From NCBI GenBank assembly GCA_038496675.1, contig CM076660.1:1161180-1225179 (forward strand): DNA of 64,000 bases, read 5' to 3'. A program made the translations under genes and the position numbers. Positions 59,794 to 64,000 of this stretch are shown here, piece by piece (positions within the stretch are counted from its first letter, which is position 1; each line of letters begins with the position of its first letter). The notes below the pieces were generated by a model. That model was not told the DNA's origin. It did no database searches and was given only the letters and a program-made list of their open reading frames with translations. Source of the DNA: Rachycentron canadum. Its lineage: Eukaryota; Chordata; Actinopteri; Carangiformes; Rachycentridae.

Positions 59794-60877
59794 TTGCCAG
59801 TGTGTGGATTTACTGCAGCAGTTTGAGCCGGGTGTACCTAATAAACCGGCCCCACCGATTTAACAGCACTCAACTGAAATTAGCCTGGCTCTGAGCTCGG
59901 CGAGAGGCATGCTGGGTAAGCGGGGGTTATTAATGTTGTGTTATAACAGATGAGATGTTCCCCCCCCCCCCACAGCATCGAGCTTGAGCTTTCAAAACCA
60001 CCACCACCACCTCGGAGTAAAGCGCGACTACGTTTCGCAGCGGCGGCGTTATCGCCCCATCTCCCTGCACGCTGTTTATCCTGCCACAGTGAAATGCCTC
60101 AGAGAGGCTGCTGCAGGAGCCCTTTGGGCTTGTTTGTGTACAGTACATGTGCTGTGTGTCCCTCGTATCTTCCTTTCTAACACAGCAGACGATATTACTC
60201 CCAGCACGAGGCCTCTCACACAGGGAGAGAAGAAGGTTTGGATTGGAGTTGGTTAAAGAAATATTCTGTGGAGGCAAAGAGCTGCTCCAAAGGCTCAAAA
60301 ACTTCACTGTTTGAATTACACCTCAGCAAATTGAGCCAAAAGGACCAATTTTCAGCAGCTCTCCCAGAAATCCAGCCTGGTCTAATCAAAGTAAATCTAC
60401 AGCTTAGCGTCCAAGCTCAATTTGCTAAAGGGCACTGGGTAGTGTTAGCAGGGTGTGAGACGGCAGGCAGGGAGCAGTGTGTAAGTCGCGGTGGATGGTT
60501 CGTGCATGTGTGAGGATTTTTCCGATTTTTGTCTAATTAATGCCATTGTTAATCGTGTTTGACTCCTGGTTCATTAGTTTATATATTTACAGATAAGATG
60601 CGAGTTCATGATAATTATTTGTGGCGTAATTCGACGAATACAAGCGACTGAAGCCACACAGTGATTTAATCTATGATGCTGCAGCCACTCCGAGGATGTG
60701 TTGGTGTGGATGAGACCTTCCTGTCACATCCTCAATGTCTCTATTCACTTGAACGGTAGAAAACCGGACTCAGACAAAGACTGAGGCCTAAAAAAAAGAC
60801 AGACAGGGGAGACGTGAAGAGAAAACTAAACAGGAGAGAAGTGTTGGACAACGTAAAGAGAGCAGGATGTTAGAATT

Positions 60878-61381
60878 TTAATGGTCCAATATTTTACACT
60901 ATTTTTCACTACTCCTGTGTTTTATTTTGAAAGGTTGATATCTATAAGAAGATATATTTGCAGTTTTAAGAACCAAAAACCATCTCAGTGTGGTTTTACA
61001 TCTCTCTCAGGCTGAGCTCTGCAGCTCTCGGGTCCCAACAGGTCAGTCAGCCAATCAGAAGAGCGGATCTGAGCCTCTCCTCTGATTGGCTGACTGTTCT
61101 CTGAGCGAGCCAATAGAAATAAAGCAGATTTTGTGTAAAAACCAAATCCTGCAACGGTTGGATGGTGGCACCAGGTGGGTGCGGTACTGCTTCATTGGGA
61201 CATCACAAAGTTCCCAAAGTCCTGACAGCTGGTTTTAAGGCTCAGTTTCTGAACACAGGCTGTGAGCATTTCTCTGTGACTGAGACCTTTGATACTTTCA
61301 CTGTATTAATATAGAACCTGGACCTGCTTTATTATCACATAAGACGTGGACATCTGCCTTTAATACAATATGGGACCTTTA
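60878..61381 (-). mobile_element. family B MITE, complete, without array
   Basis: Left end TTTTAATGGTCCAATATTTT at 60878, right end CAATATGGGACCTTTAA at 61365-61381. The interior has AGTCAGCCAATCAGAAGAG and TCTGATTGGCTGACTG (inverted CCAAT pair) and GGGACATCACAAAGTTCC. Only one diverged terminal unit is present, so this copy shows the element before tandem expansion or after contraction. Confidence 0.8.
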
Positions 61382-62977
61382 AAGGGGCACTAACCGTGAC
61401 ATAGCAGGGGTTTCCTTCAGTTTTATTTATTCATTTCATTCTGTCTGTGTCTCCTCTGCTGGACTGACCACTTCCAATCCCATCACCTCCTCCTCTGCAT
61501 TATTATTCCTCTCATCCTGTCTGATAAAGCTACCAGCCATCTATCCTGTTTCTGTCCTCTTCTGTTTATATCTCCCTCTGCTCTTCTGTTTTGTTTCTTG
61601 TCTCTCCTCTTTCTCCATATTTGCCCTTTCATCCCTCTATTATTTTTTTTTGGTATTCACATCCTTCTCTCACCTGTCCTACATCTTCAATCCAATTTTT
61701 TTATCAGTATTTTCAGGCAAATATTTAGACTTTTCGGTTGTAGGTTGGAGGCTGTTTATCATTGCTTCTGAAATAAAAATGATCCCATCCATCTGCTTTC
61801 CGGCAAAACCTCCAGGTGATATTGTTCTGTATTATATTTTTCAATATACGGATAATCAGTGTTCATGAAGTGGCTCACACCAACACAACCTGTCTAAAGC
61901 TAGTGCCACATTAATGCACAACGGATCTGCTGTCTGTCATAGTAGTTGCTTCTTTCACCACGTGGCGAGACGGGCTCTTCGTTTTAGTATGAATATTTTA
62001 CCAGTGTGCCATAATATCACACTGCCAACATGTTGTGCTCGTTTGAGTCGGCGTCGAACTTGGCCGCCTCCTGCGCGTCACCGGCTGTCAAAATACGCTC
62101 GCTGGCGTCCTATTGCTCGCCTTCTAATTGAGTCCTCCTCCATCTGTCCTCTTTCCGTCTTTGTTACTGCTTCATCTTCTCCTTCTTCTTCTTCTTCTCT
62201 GCTCTCATTCCTCGTCTCCATCCCCCATCCTCACCCTGCCTCTGCTCTCCCGTCCCCCATCTCTCATCCTCCCTCTCAGCTTGTGTAAGGTCCTGGACAC
62301 CGGAGATAAAGCGCGCTGCTCTCTTGCATTATCAAGTGATCCGTCCACTACCTGCACACGGCCATTATTACTGTGGGAGCTGAAGAGACAGAGGGGGGAG
62401 AGTGCCTATCACTTTATCGCGCCCATCTCTCTGACATCTCTAGGCTCGGATACTCCCTCTGCAGTTGGAGGCGGGAAGCGCCTCAGAATGCTAATTTGCA
62501 AACAGGACCCACCGGGGGGACGTCGGACGGGCTAAACCCCAAAGATTTGCCGCAAGAAAACTGATGCTGAAGTTGTGGCTCTGAGCGGCGCACTGGAGAT
62601 GGCATGTTAATAAAACCGCCAAGGCTGTTGGCTGTTGTCTTCGCTTGTTTCCCCACTGAGACCATCTGGTCTGGAACAGGTGCATCCGTTGGGGCTATGG
62701 GGCGTTTGCCATGATGTTGTGTTTTCTTGTCTCGTTATGATAAGACGTGACATGAAATTACACGGGATGACAAGTCTTGTTACGATGCTACATGACACAT
62801 AATGACATGACATGACAATCATCTCTTCTCGTGTGTCGCTATCATTTGACCTGTGTGATGACCTGGTTTTGTTTTGTCCTGATGTGACACAACTCAACAT
62901 GAAATGTCTTCTTATGATGAGAGGCATCAAATCATGTTTAGATCTTACAATGGTATGACACTTCATGTTGTGGTATT

Positions 62978-63075
62978 CATCCATCCATCCATCCATCCAT
63001 CCTTCCATCCATCCATCCATCCATCCATCCATCCATCCATCCATCCATCCATCCATCCATCCATCCATCCATCCA
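62978..63075. repeat. (CATC)n tetranucleotide array
   Basis: About 24 CATC units with one interruption (CCTTCC at about 63000). It lies next to, but in opposite sense to, the SINE-type repeat at 63125, whose tail class carries GGAT units. Confidence 0.95.
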
Positions 63076-63124
63076 GAACCCAGACTCTGCTCATGGTGGC
63101 AGTCAGTCCAATGGCAGATAGCCT

Positions 63125-63400
63125 GTGTGGCACGGTGATGCAGTGGTTAGTACTGTTGCCTCACAGATAAAATGTTCTGGGTTTGAACCCCAGGCCCTGG
63201 GGCCTTTCGGTGTATCTCCCTGAACTTCCTCCCACACTCCAAAGACATGCACATTAGGTTAATCCTATAAGTTTCCTGTGAGTGTGAATGGTTGTTTTTC
63301 TCCATATGTTCGCCCTGTGATTGACTGGTGACCTGTCCCGGGTAAACCTCCCCCAATGTCACTGGGATTGGCTCCAGGCCTGGGGCATAGATAATGGGTG
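63125..63400 (+). mobile_element. tRNA-like SINE-type repeat
   Basis: GGCACGGTGATGCAGTGGTT resembles a pol III A box region, and GGGTTTGAACCCC, about 40 bases later, a B box. The body (CTTCCTCCCACACTCC, GACATGCACATTAGGTTAAT, GTGATTGACTGGTGACCTGT, GGATTGGCTCCAGGCC) is a pattern recognised from many teleost genomes, ending in a GGGTGGATGG tail. The B box is degenerate, so this is not a functional tRNA. Confidence 0.65.
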
Positions 63401-63982
63401 GATGGAAGATAGGCTGGAGGTCTCCTGATGAGATGGACCACCTAAACTGCCTTCTGTTGAGCCCCTCACCCCGTCTATGGCCCAGCAACCTTAGGGAGGA
63501 AACTCCCATACTTTTACTCATTACCCAAACCTTTCAGTGCACATCTTATGCTTCAACCCTCACCCCTCGACCAGCTGCTTTGCATGAGAGGCTCTTCTGG
63601 AGGTGGGGCTTGAAGACCTTGCTGACCTTGTGGCCCCAGGCCCCCCTCATTTCATGTTTGGGTTTACCAGTCCAGACAGGCCCTCTGCCTCAATCACCCC
63701 CTCCAGGTCTCTCCATCTCCATTAGGCCTCCTTTTGCGGGACACTAACTTTGGGAATTACCATAAAAACGTAGGCAGAAGTTGTAAAAAGTTATTGGACG
63801 TCTATTTGGGTTTGGTCTTTGCACGGAGGATGAGTGTTTAGAGAACCGGGACAGGCTTGGACAACTGCTCCAACTCCTTCAGCTCAAAAGAGCAGATCCT
63901 GTGGAGGTTTCCTGGACACACCGTATCAAGAGCACACTAGACAGACTACGAAATATACAATCTGCCCTGGAAATACTCCAGT

Positions 63983-64000
63983 CCCCCCCCCCCCCCCCCC
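63983..64000. repeat. C homopolymer at window end
   Basis: Eighteen C residues reach the last base of the window; the true length and the sequence beyond are unknown. Confidence 0.9.

Larger units (their letters stand above)
58043..64000 (-). other. sgcd intron upstream of exon a (partial)
   Basis: I found no sarcoglycan N-terminal exon (cytoplasmic tail, membrane segment) here, so this is taken as the 3' part of a further intron that runs off the window. It holds a G run at 58056-58066, family A fragments (58155-58292, 59706-59793), a family B copy (60878-61381), a pyrimidine-rich stretch (61420-61640), a (CATC)n array (62978-63075), a tRNA-like SINE head (63125-63400) and a terminal C run (63983-64000). 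The stretches 58300-59700, 59800-60870 and 61640-62970 look unique. Confidence 0.65.

Noticed and set aside
62607..63068. 153-codon reverse open frame with a repeated MDGW motif
   Set aside because: Translation of the (CATC)n array extended into unique sequence; not a protein gene.
63127..63195. tRNA gene
   Set aside because: A- and B-box-like motifs exist but no cloverleaf can be made; the surrounding sequence is a known type of teleost interspersed repeat.
63400..63960. Possible coding remnant (a frame with GQLLQLLQLKRADPVEV)
   Set aside because: Short and broken by stops; I do not recognise it and cannot distinguish it from an unclassified repeat.

Overview
The window looks like nuclear DNA of a ray-finned (probably percomorph) fish. 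It has vertebrate-type split coding sequence, long introns, many microsatellites, and several interspersed repeat families of teleost type. No prokaryotic, organellar or viral genes were seen.

One protein-coding gene is supported. It lies on the minus strand and encodes a sarcoglycan, best read as delta-sarcoglycan (sgcd). Five consecutive coding exons, including the last, lie at 58042-57955, 55758-55639, 17097-17025, 5378-5255 and 1428-1243. All have GT-AG junctions and compatible phases, and they join into one open frame of 196 codons plus a TAG stop. They cover roughly the C-terminal two thirds of the protein, i.e. the extracellular part. The cytoplasmic tail, the membrane segment and the promoter lie beyond position 64000. 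The introns are 2196, 38541, 11646 and 3826 bp, so over 95% of the window is intronic or flanking.

The non-coding part is shaped by mobile elements. Family A is a repeat of about 450-500 bp with some 15 full or partial copies. Family B is a MITE-like element with TTAAAGGTCCCATA-type inverted ends; in several copies one end has expanded into a 30-bp (or derived 25-bp) minisatellite that contains the end motif. Family C is a piggyBac-like MITE bounded by TTAA. There are also a degraded Tc1-like transposase copy, fragments of non-LTR retrotransposons, a tRNA-like SINE head, many simple repeats and an ~780-bp polypyrimidine tract. Some unique intronic stretches look like possible conserved non-coding elements, but this cannot be tested without alignment.

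The most unusual signals are the iterated-terminus structure of family B, the strand bias of family A inside the introns (copies that could pair in the pre-mRNA), and an isolated exon-like open segment at 18476-18592 whose product I do not recognise. All comparisons with known families come from remembered sequence features; no database search was run.
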